Below are positions 15,201 through 21,070 of a DNA stretch of 25,084 bases, piece after piece. Position 1 is the first letter of the stretch, and each line of letters opens with the position of its first letter. The stretch lies in NCBI GenBank assembly GCA_017444045.1, contig JAFSXO010000366.1, positions 1 to 25,084 of the forward strand, read 5' to 3'. This DNA comes from a bacterium (lineage in GTDB: Bacteria; Vulcanimicrobiota; Xenobia; Xenobiales; Xenobiaceae). The notes beneath the pieces are model-generated. The model had not been told where the DNA came from. It worked only from the letters and a program-made list of their open reading frames with translations, and ran no database searches. Position numbers and translations under genes: made by a program.

Positions 15201-18173
15201 CCCTCCCCAGCGCGTGACCATTTTTCCAGGAGTGCCGGGTATGGGATCGTAAAGCTCGGATACATCGAAGCGCTCGCCCGGGATGGTGGCGATGCAGTCC
15301 TCTCCGGACAGAAGCGTTTTCCAAAAATCTTCGGGACTGCTGACCTGTCCCGGATAGTGGCACCCTATGCCTATTACCGCGATATCGCGAGTCTGTCGCT
15401 CTGACGGAATGCCACCGCTGGGCTTGGCACCGGCCGCTGTGTCCGTCTGGGGTGTTGGTGCAGCTTGCGGTTTGTCTTGTAGATACAGTAATTGTTCTGC
15501 CAGAGTGGGGCAGTCGTACACGAATGAAAGCGGAAGTACGCGTTTTAATGCTTTGTTTAGCGCGTTGCGGTATTCGATGGACATTAAAGAATCGAAACCG
15601 TATTCCGACAGAGGGCGGCTGTCGGAGAAGGTTTCCTGGGGCAGGCCGCTGATGCGCACGGCCTGGGCCAGCAGAATGTCCTTTAAACTGTCGGCGGCTG
15701 ATGCGGAAATGCTTGACGGGGCGGGGGCTGCGTCAGAGGTGTTTTCTGCGTTATTTGCGTTCTTTGCTGACGATGCTGGTTCTGTCTGCATAACCGGGGC
15801 AAAGAAATCGCGCAGCTCCGAACCGATGGTGTGCGACAGTCTTTCCCAGGCGTAGTTGGCGCAAATAAAGCTTCCTGTAGCTCCCAGCAGCTCGGCAAAG
15901 GCGGCGCCGCCTCCATGAGCGTCTACGGTTCCCATGCCCAGCTCGCGCAGGCGCTGGCGGTGGTGTGGGCTTAAGGCGCGTCCCATGCCTATGCTCCATG
16001 GCCCCCAGTTTATTATGGTGACGGGCAGATTTTTGGCCTGGCGCCAGGAGGCCAGAGCGTCCATAAAAGCGTTGGCGGCCGCGTAGTTGGCCTGCCCAGC
16101 GCTTCCGTAGGCAGACGCTACCGAGCTGTAGAGGACGAAGGCCTGCAGGGGAGCGGATAAGGACAGGCGATGCAGATTCCAGGCGCCCTGCATTTTGGGG
16201 GCCAGCACAGAGGGAAAGCGCTCCCAGCTCTGCTTGTGCCAGACCGCATCGTCTAGGACGCCGGCGCAGTGGACGATGCCTCTCCAGGGGCGGGCGGTAT
16301 CATTTTGCAAAACGCGGGCCAGGCGCTGCAGCTCGTCATAGTCGCTGACATCGCAGCTCAGATAGAATATGCCATCTGCGCTGTCGGCCAGTTCTTCAGC
16401 CGTATTGATGGCTTTCCCCTGGACGGCATTAATCCAGCTCAGCAGCTCGCCTTGGGGCGAACGGCGCCCGATGGCGATTAAGCGTCTGATGCCCAATTGG
16501 CGCAGGCGCTCTGTAGCTACCTGACCCAGTTCACCGGATGCGCCGGTTATCAGCCAGGTGGCCTGGCGGTCTGTCTCTGGATGATCGGGCCAGGGCTGGC
16601 GGGCTTCCATTTTTAAGGCGTATAGGCCGCGGCTGTCGGCGTGTATCTGGTTGCGGGGAATATCGTTCGGCCAAAGCGCGGATAAGGGCAAGGCTAGGGC
16701 CGCCCAGCTGCCCAAATGCGTATTATACGCGGAACTGTCTGGAACGTCAGCTAGGTCTAACCAATGCAGCTGCAATTCTGGATGCTCATGGAATAGGGTG
16801 CGCGCCATGCCGATTAGGGGAGCCTGAGCCAACGCCCACAGCTCAGACCAGGAAGGTTTCGCAGCGAGTGTCGGCTGTGCCGCATCCGCTGTTCCTTGTT
16901 TTGTGATTGCAGATGCAGGAGTCTCTGCTGTCTCTGCGCCATTTGTAAGCAGAATTACGCGCCAGGCTCGTCCCTGCGGGGCGGGATGCTCAATCAGCCA
17001 CTGGGTTAGCTGCAGAAATGGTTCGCATAAACCGCGCAGTATATCGAGCCACTCGGCACTGCCGATCAGCTTCTGCAAATCATCGTCTGAACGTGAACTG
17101 CACAGCTGGCGAAGTCTCTCGGAATCGCTGGCGAAGATTACTCCGACGGTGGGAACCTGCTGTGTCGGCTCTGTTTCGCCGTCTGCGGAACCGCAATTCT
17201 CTGAAGCATTGTTCCCTGCCATTCTGTTAAAGCTGCTGGCGCTGCTTTCCAGTTCGGCAATGGCATCTTTGACTGAGGCGCATTCACGCAGCTCGGCGTT
17301 GCCGTAATGCTCCAGCACCTGCCAGGGGTACTCGCTTGCTTTACTCTCGTCTCGCTGGGGCATGGCTTCCACGACCAGCCAGCGTCCCCTCTGGTTAGGT
17401 ATAGCTGCATCTGCACAGTCTATGATGCGCCAGTGCCTTTGATACAGCCAATTTCTCCACTCTGGCTGTGCTGTTATTTCGGCATAACTGGCGTCCGCTG
17501 CGGTTTGGCTGTTAGCAGGCATCTGTGACTGACGGGCATTGTCTGCGCAGGATGTGCTCTCGGTCTGCTGCTGAATTGATGGTCGTTTTGTTGGCTCTGT
17601 TGTCTCTGTCCGTTTGCTCTGCGGCTCTTTGCTTGCGGAAGGGCTGCCGGCGGAGTGCTTTCTGAATGTGTAAGAGGGCAGGGTGATAATGCGGCCCGCT
17701 GGCACTATGCTGGCCCAGGGCAAATTTTCGCCCGCTGTATATTTTTGGGCCAGTATGCTCAGCGCTTGGCGGCGCTGCTCACCGGCTTCCGGTATCTGGG
17801 GTAGCTCGGCTGCTGCGGTTGGCGAAATCGCTATGGCCTGGTTTATTCCTGTCCGCTTGCTTTCTCCGATCCAGCAGGCGCGGGGCTCGGCGCTGGCGGG
17901 CGTCATATCGTTGTTCAGAAGCCCCTGCAGTATCGCGCTCAGCTCTGCCGTACTGCTCGCTAATACCGCTAAACGGCAGCTGAGATGCGAGCGTCCTATG
18001 CCGGCGGTGTAGCATATGTCGGCAAAGTCGGCCTTAGGGTTGACGGCAAGCCATTGCGCATAGCGTTCGGTTTGTGCTCTAAGGGCATCACTGCTACCGG
18101 CCGACAGCGCGAATAGCTGTATTTGGCCGTTATCTTTTTTTGAAGCATCTGCAGAATTTGGAGCAATGGCCAT
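6261..18173 (-). CDS. Modular type I polyketide synthase, 3970 residues
   Basis: Order by residue: KS-AT-type linker (18-88) joined directly to a post-AT-like linker (136-173, ending LPSYTF); KR1 (about 228-780, Rossmann TGASGELG near 540, Tyr697, LDD motif); ACP1 (Ser862); KS1 (930-1350; Cys1099, His1234, His1277). Next, AT (1465-1790; Ser1558 in GNSVGE, malonyl-type AFHS); KR2 (about 1830-2250, Tyr2201, no LDD); ACP2 (Ser2363). Then KS2 (2455-2880; Cys2624, His2759, His2799); KR3 (about 2920-3390, Tyr3324, LDD); ACP3 (Ser3483); and KS3 (about 3549 to the end; Cys3723, His3893, but Phe3855 where the first His belongs). No DH, ER, methyltransferase or thioesterase is seen. Family knowledge: such enzymes build chains from malonyl units, here with every extension reduced to a hydroxyl. 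The start at 18173 is supported by AGGGG about 10 nt upstream. No PPTase or tailoring gene is nearby; the product is unknown. Confidence 0.92.
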   Translation of the reverse strand: MAIAPNSADASKKDNGQIQLFALSAGSSDALRAQTERYAQWLAVNPKADFADICYTAGIGRSHLSCRLAVLASSTAELSAILQGLLNNDMTPASAEPRACWIGESKRTGINQAIAISPTAAAELPQIPEAGEQRRQALSILAQKYTAGENLPWASIVPAGRIITLPSYTFRKHSAGSPSASKEPQSKRTETTEPTKRPSIQQQTESTSCADNARQSQMPANSQTAADASYAEITAQPEWRNWLYQRHWRIIDCADAAIPNQRGRWLVVEAMPQRDESKASEYPWQVLEHYGNAELRECASVKDAIAELESSASSFNRMAGNNASENCGSADGETEPTQQVPTVGVIFASDSERLRQLCSSRSDDDLQKLIGSAEWLDILRGLCEPFLQLTQWLIEHPAPQGRAWRVILLTNGAETAETPASAITKQGTADAAQPTLAAKPSWSELWALAQAPLIGMARTLFHEHPELQLHWLDLADVPDSSAYNTHLGSWAALALPLSALWPNDIPRNQIHADSRGLYALKMEARQPWPDHPETDRQATWLITGASGELGQVATERLRQLGIRRLIAIGRRSPQGELLSWINAVQGKAINTAEELADSADGIFYLSCDVSDYDELQRLARVLQNDTARPWRGIVHCAGVLDDAVWHKQSWERFPSVLAPKMQGAWNLHRLSLSAPLQAFVLYSSVASAYGSAGQANYAAANAFMDALASWRQAKNLPVTIINWGPWSIGMGRALSPHHRQRLRELGMGTVDAHGGGAAFAELLGATGSFICANYAWERLSHTIGSELRDFFAPVMQTEPASSAKNANNAENTSDAAPAPSSISASAADSLKDILLAQAVRISGLPQETFSDSRPLSEYGFDSLMSIEYRNALNKALKRVLPLSFVYDCPTLAEQLLYLQDKPQAAPTPQTDTAAGAKPSGGIPSERQTRDIAVIGIGCHYPGQVSSPEDFWKTLLSGEDCIATIPGERFDVSELYDPIPGTPGKMVTRWGGLVDDFDSFDYEFFHIPKAEAEAMDPQHRLVLQTAWETLENAGIAPAQLWGSATSVFLGIATMDYYLLARDSQNINAWSTAGNSYATAAGRISYQLGLKGPSVALDTACSSSLLAVHLACQSLNSGESALALAGGVNLMLSPDNLVQMSQMGALSPTGHLRAFSADADGYVRSDGCGLVLLKRLEDAEREGDRILAVIKGTAANQDGRSNGLTSPNGPSQEAVMRQAWENAGIKPSMLGLIEAHGVGTPISDPMEANSIAQALEHGYRETGDSSECWLGALKSQFGHSEAAAGIAGFIKAVLAVQHGTVPANLYCDHPSRDIPWEELPLRLPENNEAFPRREGHYTAGVNAFGLSGTNVHTVVQSYDPDLSSKANTADKPGQAESAAGAAEPWILPLSARDSQALDELEKRYNDWWAAHKNGPEAAQWSDVCATASCGRQHFAVRRAWVGQGEPEADWNRSSLRVTADAQRRTLKLGFVFSGQGSQYAGMGGEIYRHEPVFKEAAERCLGLFSPELAAAVRSLLLSDSADSRLSATEYTQPLLFVYEYALASLWKSWGIEPAAVMGNSVGEYVAACWAGVWTLEEAVQIIEQRGRLMQKMPAGGLLSVWMPLQRVTEVLRASGLEKTVSVAGIYAPQHVLLAGSDQNLREAANALRKERDENGSSCRVQRLAVSGAFHSPSAQALVPELSAILSQADAREPKVTYISPLRGQTVSAELKDAGYWGEHLCQPVDFPRAVKALLDTGVNALIEIGPQPHLLSMIALNLQDKGCKLLPSARPLENAERTLRQSLAELYVRGAEINWSQVWGREYRRQALPTYPWKKNRLWFDRDYLSDRASFLNVSWVPCPIEDTPEWDTYSHSNQERWLIVSASPSPWGGELCSELRQRGAKAEPITEKELEEHWAGQRGTLNLVWLAESGEATLPDAQDSSLSSRALRTCTGLMELAQTVSSAASALSPRLFLVTFAGQSISGEAVNPAQTALWGAARNLGVEHPELKTAAIDMPPRSIVPAERAQALASLLCFLAGGTARENELAWRSGVYYAARLQQGIQAPAFAYPQISPDKVYYLTGGLGGLLLPLAEWLTERGARKLMLVSRHGPRTEAQLAALRRIRKRGASVRLDHFDVTNETRLAASLQQARRWGDLGGIVHGAGLADVGLLGEQTPQRLEQVWRPKAQGAWLLNKLTWQDSLEFFALYSSVASVLASPGQFTYSAANAFLDGLAAYRRAHSRPVTAVNWGAFIDGGMPLGDDAKIAMVRQSGMGLIYAANGARVLGRLIKAGTAQTIYGPLDADSWLSYYPQWQNSSLFAALKSAEPTDSASSQESAWTSGDRQLIIAKTEELLRHCLSKCLGLSLEEAASLPWDRPFAEQGIDSLMAVEMRNIIARELRLPLPVTLLLAYPTPEHLCAYLTETLLQNNIDNATVKAYDNAPATREQTADTAAHSDSREQAEPDVQQSERPAESSAPIAIIGIGCRYPGGVHDLASFWELLASGRDAISEVPAERWDSDRWYSPIPGQTGKMISRCGGFIDDPYCFDHELFAISTREAAAMDPQQRLFLEVAYSALVSAGLSREELNNSATGVFLGICSHDYADLLRQPEQLDAWSGSGLQTSVTAGRLSYILGLRGPSLVVDTACSSSLVALDLAVNSLRLGECSRAVVGGVNLVLSPTGSVLHSATHAMSASGRCRPFDEFADGFLRSDGCGVLVLQDYREAIAAGAPIFAVIEGIAVNQDGHSNGLTAPNGLAQEEVIREALRQAKVLPEQIGYAETHGSATRLGDSVELQALGQAIGRFRSPQNPLYIGAVKSNLGHCEGAAGVAGLIKAVLALRQGQIPPSLHFEHPSSYIDLAAQHLRVPIQLTPWPSADEKRWAGVSAFGISGTNVHAVLSVSADTQTGLIPQRQHNSADKSGAVPAPDDLKFRRYFHRLPASYPSLANEAPSGQQTGELFRICWREIPCPSAAPAAEGRWLILSEQPTEAALIAQLLERAGLDGIVADDFASDDSRIISAEEWRKHTLELLSHDQSIAGVACVLARSSAGSKYRGGADSATDAAMDGCSQRAAHNLAWVNAVLQALSELPLDRKPPQLTVFTRGAQPVYGERPDCALSAVWGWGRVAMLEHPQLNVRLADLPRGGWGYQDLEPGEGSNIADWLTSASRGNQVAFRCGRLLAARLTASAPLEESIKELRGDASYLITGAFGALGRETAKEMAQRGARHLLLLGHHQPNETDREFIASLEQQSIRVKWAAADIANTSEINNIIDRWRSEAPPLRGAVHTAGALDDGVLSDLSEERFLKVLRPKLQGAWNLYRATRGADLDFMVFFSSIASVLGSAGQGNYSAANAALDGLAAYGQSEGRPTVAIAWGAWELGMGQKLNATYLSRLGDEGISLISADRGRSLLSRLWDKRGHISVLPIDWKKAAEHAQGRVSALVSELTSWDEQATSQGTGDAAPTADSSDTARNSAQRLKNAVLAEVGKALGHDSFAYERPLAEYGLDSLMALELRNALARLTERNLPITLAFDYPSCEALVGYLTELLGITGKPSAAPAKTAAPPAQIDEQTAIAIIGIGCRYPGGIRDRASFADFISYGGDAIGEVPPERWDIDRYYDPQPGKAGKVCSRWGGFVEDIYAFDAKRFSIAPYVAEHIDPQQRLLLQVACEALQDAGYGTPLQAGRPLPSTEAGVFIGLTEQEFKTLHLQEYSQLEQWAVAGSSGAQASGRIAYHLGLTGPNMTIDTACSSSLVALNQAVNSLRLNECDLALAGGATLLLTPAVWIAANQAKTLASDGRCKSFSASADGIGWGEGCGIAVLKRLTDAKRDGDRVLAVIAATSVNQEGTGNGLSTPTIVALLRRALRQAKLQGAQIDAAEAFGLGLPLGDAIEAQALAEVLAGERERPCMLSTVKSNFGHTLAASGIAGLIKVLCCMERERWAPSLHCAEPSPLVDWANSPLQIAGRPLPWPADRPRAALVNSFGNSGTNACAIVIG

Positions 18174-18200
18174 GCTTGTCTGACCCCTAATATTAAATTG

Positions 18201-18260
18201 AACGCCATCGGCAAAATATAAAAATTCGCCATTTCCTTCGGGCTATCCCCTTTTGGCGTT
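18201..18260 (-). promoter_or_regulatory. Possible attenuator in the PKS leader
   Basis: Read on the minus strand, CGCCA (18258-18254) and TGGCG (18231-18227) form a hairpin followed by AATTTTTATATTTT, which looks like a weak intrinsic terminator. The same CGCC can instead pair further away as AACGCC (18260-18255) with GGCGTT (18206-18201), which would undo the hairpin. It lies 30-90 nt before the PKS start codon. No known riboswitch consensus was recognised. Confidence 0.35.
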
Positions 18261-18327
18261 TTTTTTGTATCCCAAACTTTATGCGTGGCATGTATCTAAA
18301 GTTTAGCAAAATAATAAAGGTTTGATG

Positions 18328-18356
18328 TTGACTTAATCGCAATAATCATGAATAAT
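18328..18356 (+). promoter_or_regulatory. Promoter of the Ro60/DUF2828-like gene
   Basis: TTGACT (18328-18333), 17-nt spacer, AATAAT (18351-18356). The predicted transcript start near 18363 gives a leader of about 110 nt. The region 18174-18471 is otherwise the divergent AT-rich spacer with the PKS gene. Confidence 0.6.
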
Positions 18357-18471
18357 AGTGTAAATAGTTGGACATAGTAACGGCAAATAAAAACTAAAGT
18401 CGGTTAAATAGTTCGGGATTAGTGTTGTTTGTGCGTATTTTTAGATGGAAGGAAATGGAGATGAGAGTGTT

Positions 18472-19980
18472 ATGCTGAATGAATTGGATAAACTGACAAA
18501 CAATAACGGTGGTGTTACCACGCTTACAGAAAATGGCGCCCTGACTTTGGCCACCAGCGGCTCGAAATGTCTCGATCTTTTTTCTTCCATCGGAGCCTGG
18601 CGCGGCAGAGATGATGGTTATATAATCAAGCATTTTGCCGAAGCCTTCAATGAAGATAAGCTTCTGGCTATGCGGATATTGTTCTATACCCGCGATGTGC
18701 GCGGCGGTTTGGGAGAGCGCCGCGTGTTTAGAATCCTGCTGAAATGGCTGGCCGAGAACTGCCCTGAGGCGCTGCGTCCTAATTTAATGTATGTGCCCTT
18801 CTTCGGCCGTTTTGACGATCTCTGGGATTTGCTTGATACTGAGCTGTGTCCCGAGGTGATTGCTATGATTAAACAGCAGCTCGATATGGATCTCGAGAAT
18901 CTAAAAGCCGAGAAGCCCATTTCTCTGCTGGGCAAATGGCTGCCATCGTCTAACACCTCCAGCAAGCAGAGTGTGCGCCATGCCAATAAAATCGCCAAAA
19001 AGCTGGGCTGGAAGATCAGCGACTATCGCAAAACGGTCAGCAAACTGCGCCGGGCTATAGATATCGTAGAAACGCGTATCTGCCGGGCGCTGGAAATTGA
19101 TTTTCCCAAGCTGCCAGGCCAGGCGCTGAAGCGTTATACCAAGCTGTTCTTCCGCAGATATGAGGAAAGCTTTAATGCCTATCTTGAGAGTGTAAACAAG
19201 GGCGAGGCAAAAATGAATGCCGATACCCTGCTGCCCTGCGATATCGTACATAAGCTGCTGACTGAAAGATGGAGCAAGCGATGGGATGAGATGAGCCAGG
19301 AAGAGATTGGTGCTTTGGATACTATGTGGAAGCAGCTTCCAGATTTCACTAATTCTGGCAACAATATTGCCGTAGTAGATGTATCTGGTTCTATGTTTTG
19401 CCATGGCAGTGGCATCGCCCCTATCGATGTATCTGTCAGCTTGGGCCTGTATTTTGCTGAGCATAACACCGGGTGTTTTCGCGGTACTATGCTGACCTTT
19501 TCCGCAAAGCCCAAATTGGTCTTTGTTAAGGGAAGCAATATTAAGCAAAAGGTGGAAAACTGCACAAACCTTGAGTGGGGCGGCAACACAGATATCAAAG
19601 CGGTGTTCGATGTGATTTTACAAGCTGCCTTGAATAAAAAGGCCAAGCCGGAGGAAATGCCGCAGACTATTTATATCATCAGCGATATGGAGTTCGATGA
19701 CTGTACCAGCAATGCCGATGTCACCAATTATGAGTTGGCTAAGTGCACGTATGCCCGTTACGGCTACAAGCTTCCTGGCGTAGTTTTTTGGAACGTGGAT
19801 TCTCGGAACTCGCAGGTTCCTGTGGCTAAAGATGAAATCGGCACGGCTTTGGTGTCTGGCTATACTCCGCGCCTGTTTGGTATGATTTTTAGTGTCCTTG
19901 AAAAGACGCCTATGGATATTATGCTAGAAATAATCGGAACCGAACGCTACCAGCGCATTACGGTGGGGACTGCCTCCTAG
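18472..19980 (+). CDS. Ro60/TROVE-like RNA-binding vWA protein (DUF2828 type)
   Basis: A 502-residue protein. The N-terminal two thirds carry the TENGAL...SGSKCLDLF opening and an FYTRDVRGGLGER helix (about residues 75-87), both characteristic of DUF2828 and close to the TROVE module of Ro60. The C-terminal third is a von Willebrand A domain with the complete MIDAS: DVSGSM (Asp303, Ser305, Ser307), the GGNTD threonine loop and ISDMEFD. Family knowledge: Ro60 proteins form rings that bind Y RNAs and misfolded RNAs and act in RNA quality control or with PNPase; bacterial DUF2828 members are poorly studied. The start at 18472 is preferred over 18445 because GGAG lies 11 nt before it and homologues begin at this point; the upstream ATG has no RBS. 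It is a single gene, divergent from the PKS, with a candidate small RNA just downstream. Confidence 0.8.
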   Translation: MLNELDKLTNNNGGVTTLTENGALTLATSGSKCLDLFSSIGAWRGRDDGYIIKHFAEAFNEDKLLAMRILFYTRDVRGGLGERRVFRILLKWLAENCPEALRPNLMYVPFFGRFDDLWDLLDTELCPEVIAMIKQQLDMDLENLKAEKPISLLGKWLPSSNTSSKQSVRHANKIAKKLGWKISDYRKTVSKLRRAIDIVETRICRALEIDFPKLPGQALKRYTKLFFRRYEESFNAYLESVNKGEAKMNADTLLPCDIVHKLLTERWSKRWDEMSQEEIGALDTMWKQLPDFTNSGNNIAVVDVSGSMFCHGSGIAPIDVSVSLGLYFAEHNTGCFRGTMLTFSAKPKLVFVKGSNIKQKVENCTNLEWGGNTDIKAVFDVILQAALNKKAKPEEMPQTIYIISDMEFDDCTSNADVTNYELAKCTYARYGYKLPGVVFWNVDSRNSQVPVAKDEIGTALVSGYTPRLFGMIFSVLEKTPMDIMLEIIGTERYQRITVGTAS

Positions 19981-20040
19981 CGCGTAGCTAGCTCCGCGCT
20001 AGGCACATCTGAGCATAGCAAAGAGGTGCCTAGCGGGTAA
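19981..20040. repeat. Hairpin repeat after the DUF2828-like gene
   Basis: A perfect 10-bp stem CGCTAGGCAC (19997-20006) / GTGCCTAGCG (20026-20035) encloses the conserved loop beginning ATCTGAGC. Flanks GCGCGTAGCTAGCTCCGCG match the outer arm of the hairpin family found at 3104-3176 and 25003-25075, here in inverse orientation and lacking the distal arm. There is no T-run, so it is not an obvious terminator. Confidence 0.7.
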
Positions 20041-20109
20041 ACGTATTGCAAACGCAAATGTGTTCGCGGTCTGCAGCAAATAATATGCTTTCGTTGCAGA
20101 TATTACATA

Positions 20110-20228
20110 TTGACATTTGTATAATAATATTGTAATATAATTAAGCCTATGGTATAGACGCTTCCAGCAATTTTTTCCTTCGTTTACCTATGCGAGAAAA
20201 AGCATCTAGTTCGTAGGCTTTTTTTTTG
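20110..20228 (+). ncRNA. Candidate small RNA with own promoter and intrinsic terminator
   Basis: A promoter TTGACA (20110-20115), 17 nt, TAATAT (20133-20138; an overlapping TATAAT starts at 20136) is followed by an RNA of about 84 nt (roughly 20143-20228). Its ends pair: AAGCCTA (20143-20149) with TAGGCTT (20214-20220), then T9. Inside, TTTTT and TTCG can pair with CGAG and AAAAA across a bulged pyrimidine patch. No open reading frame of note. The closed-end stem with a bulged inner helix and the position 165 bp after a Ro60-like gene make a Y-RNA-like role conceivable, but no Y RNA consensus is recognised; it may be an unrelated sRNA. Confidence 0.5.
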
Positions 20229-20229
20229 T

Positions 20230-20600
20230 TTATTATCTCTAGCTTCTCTTTGCACGTTTTTTGAAGCTTCTGCGTGTTCGGAAAGGCGCAGCTTGCGTTA
20301 AATAAAATGAGCATTTAGCTGAATATATAAATAACTGTAAAAATATAGTTCCGTATCACAGAAGGTATTTGTGTAATTTTGGCGAAATATGCAAAATAAA
20401 ACGACAATAAGCAATTGCTTTTTGTTTGCTTATCGCTGAATGGTCTGCGTAGCACCGCTGTTTCTGGACGTGCGCTGCTAACTCAAGGTCTGTGTCTCAT
20501 CTTACTTCGCTTATTGCGCTATATCGCTAATCATATGGTTTTTCGATCCTGTTTCTCGATCATAATGACATGTCCGATGCTGACGAGCTTATGAGAATAA
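20230..20600. other. AT-rich spacer without recognisable genes
   Basis: I see no credible reading frame with a ribosome site, no clear promoter and no repeat belonging to the two families in this stretch. Confidence 0.5.
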
Positions 20601-20752
20601 TACAGTCGTTTAGTTAAGCGATGGCCCATATATCCCCATTATAGTTTCCCCTAAAGGATTGCAGGGGGAGAATTCGCGTTAGCGACAGAGGGGCTGGCCG
20701 CAGCTGTTGGGAAAACCGAGTTTTAACGCATGTCGTGCGCTAGCTTATACGC
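20601..20752. repeat. MITE-like element, copy truncated at its right side
   Basis: It starts with the left terminus (CGTTTAGTTAAG) and follows the 1325-1553 copy for about 150 bp at roughly 80-85 percent identity. This includes the CCCCTAAAGGATTGCAGGGG hairpin and the TTTTAACGCATGTCGTGCGC segment. The right half and right terminus are missing; the sequence passes directly into the LRR remnant. Confidence 0.7.
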
Positions 20753-20953
20753 CAGATTCTGCCTGAGGGACTGCGCAAAATAGGCTGCCAGGCCTTTGAA
20801 TACTGCAGGGGACTCGTCGAGATGAACATACCGTCAAGCGTGGAGGAAATAGGCGAATCTGCTTTTTCCTGCTGCAGTCTGCCCGCGGTGCGCCTGCCGG
20901 CCGATATAAAAATCGGCCGGTTCGCAGGTCCGCATCATTATTATATGGTTTAG
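20744..20953 (+). pseudogene. Remnant of a BspA-like leucine-rich-repeat (LRR_5) gene
   Basis: An in-frame run of about 69 codons from a TAG at 20741 to a TAG at 20951 has no start codon or RBS. It reads ILPEGLRKIGCQAFEYCRGL, then IPSSVEEIGESAFSCCSLPA, two consecutive LRR_5 repeats of the L-P-x-x-L-x-x-I-G-x-x-A-F-x-x-C pattern typical of BspA-like surface proteins. The 5' part of the gene is absent and is replaced by the MITE-like repeat, so this is a C-terminal fragment of a lost surface-protein gene. Confidence 0.7.
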
Positions 20954-21070
20954 ACAGCCGGCGAGGTATTGTCTTCTGTCTGCAATGCTGACAAAACTTG
21001 AAAGCTCAGACAACTAATCTAGCTGAGTAGCTATTCTATGTACTGTCGGCCTTAATACGCATACTTCTAG

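Noticed and set aside
6268..17528. Many open frames of 60-185 codons opposite or out of frame within the PKS gene
   Set aside because: All are shadows of a continuous 3970-codon gene with recognisable catalytic motifs throughout.
18445..18471. ATG at 18445 as start of the DUF2828-like protein
   Set aside because: No ribosome site precedes it, and the extra nine residues fall before the region that begins homologous proteins; GGAG precedes the ATG at 18472.
18901..19646. Minus-strand frames of 155 and 215 codons inside the DUF2828-like gene
   Set aside because: They are antisense to the conserved vWA domain and have no start signals.
19997..20035. Intrinsic terminator of the DUF2828-like gene
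   Set aside because: The perfect stem is not followed by a T-run, and stem and loop match a dispersed repeat family.
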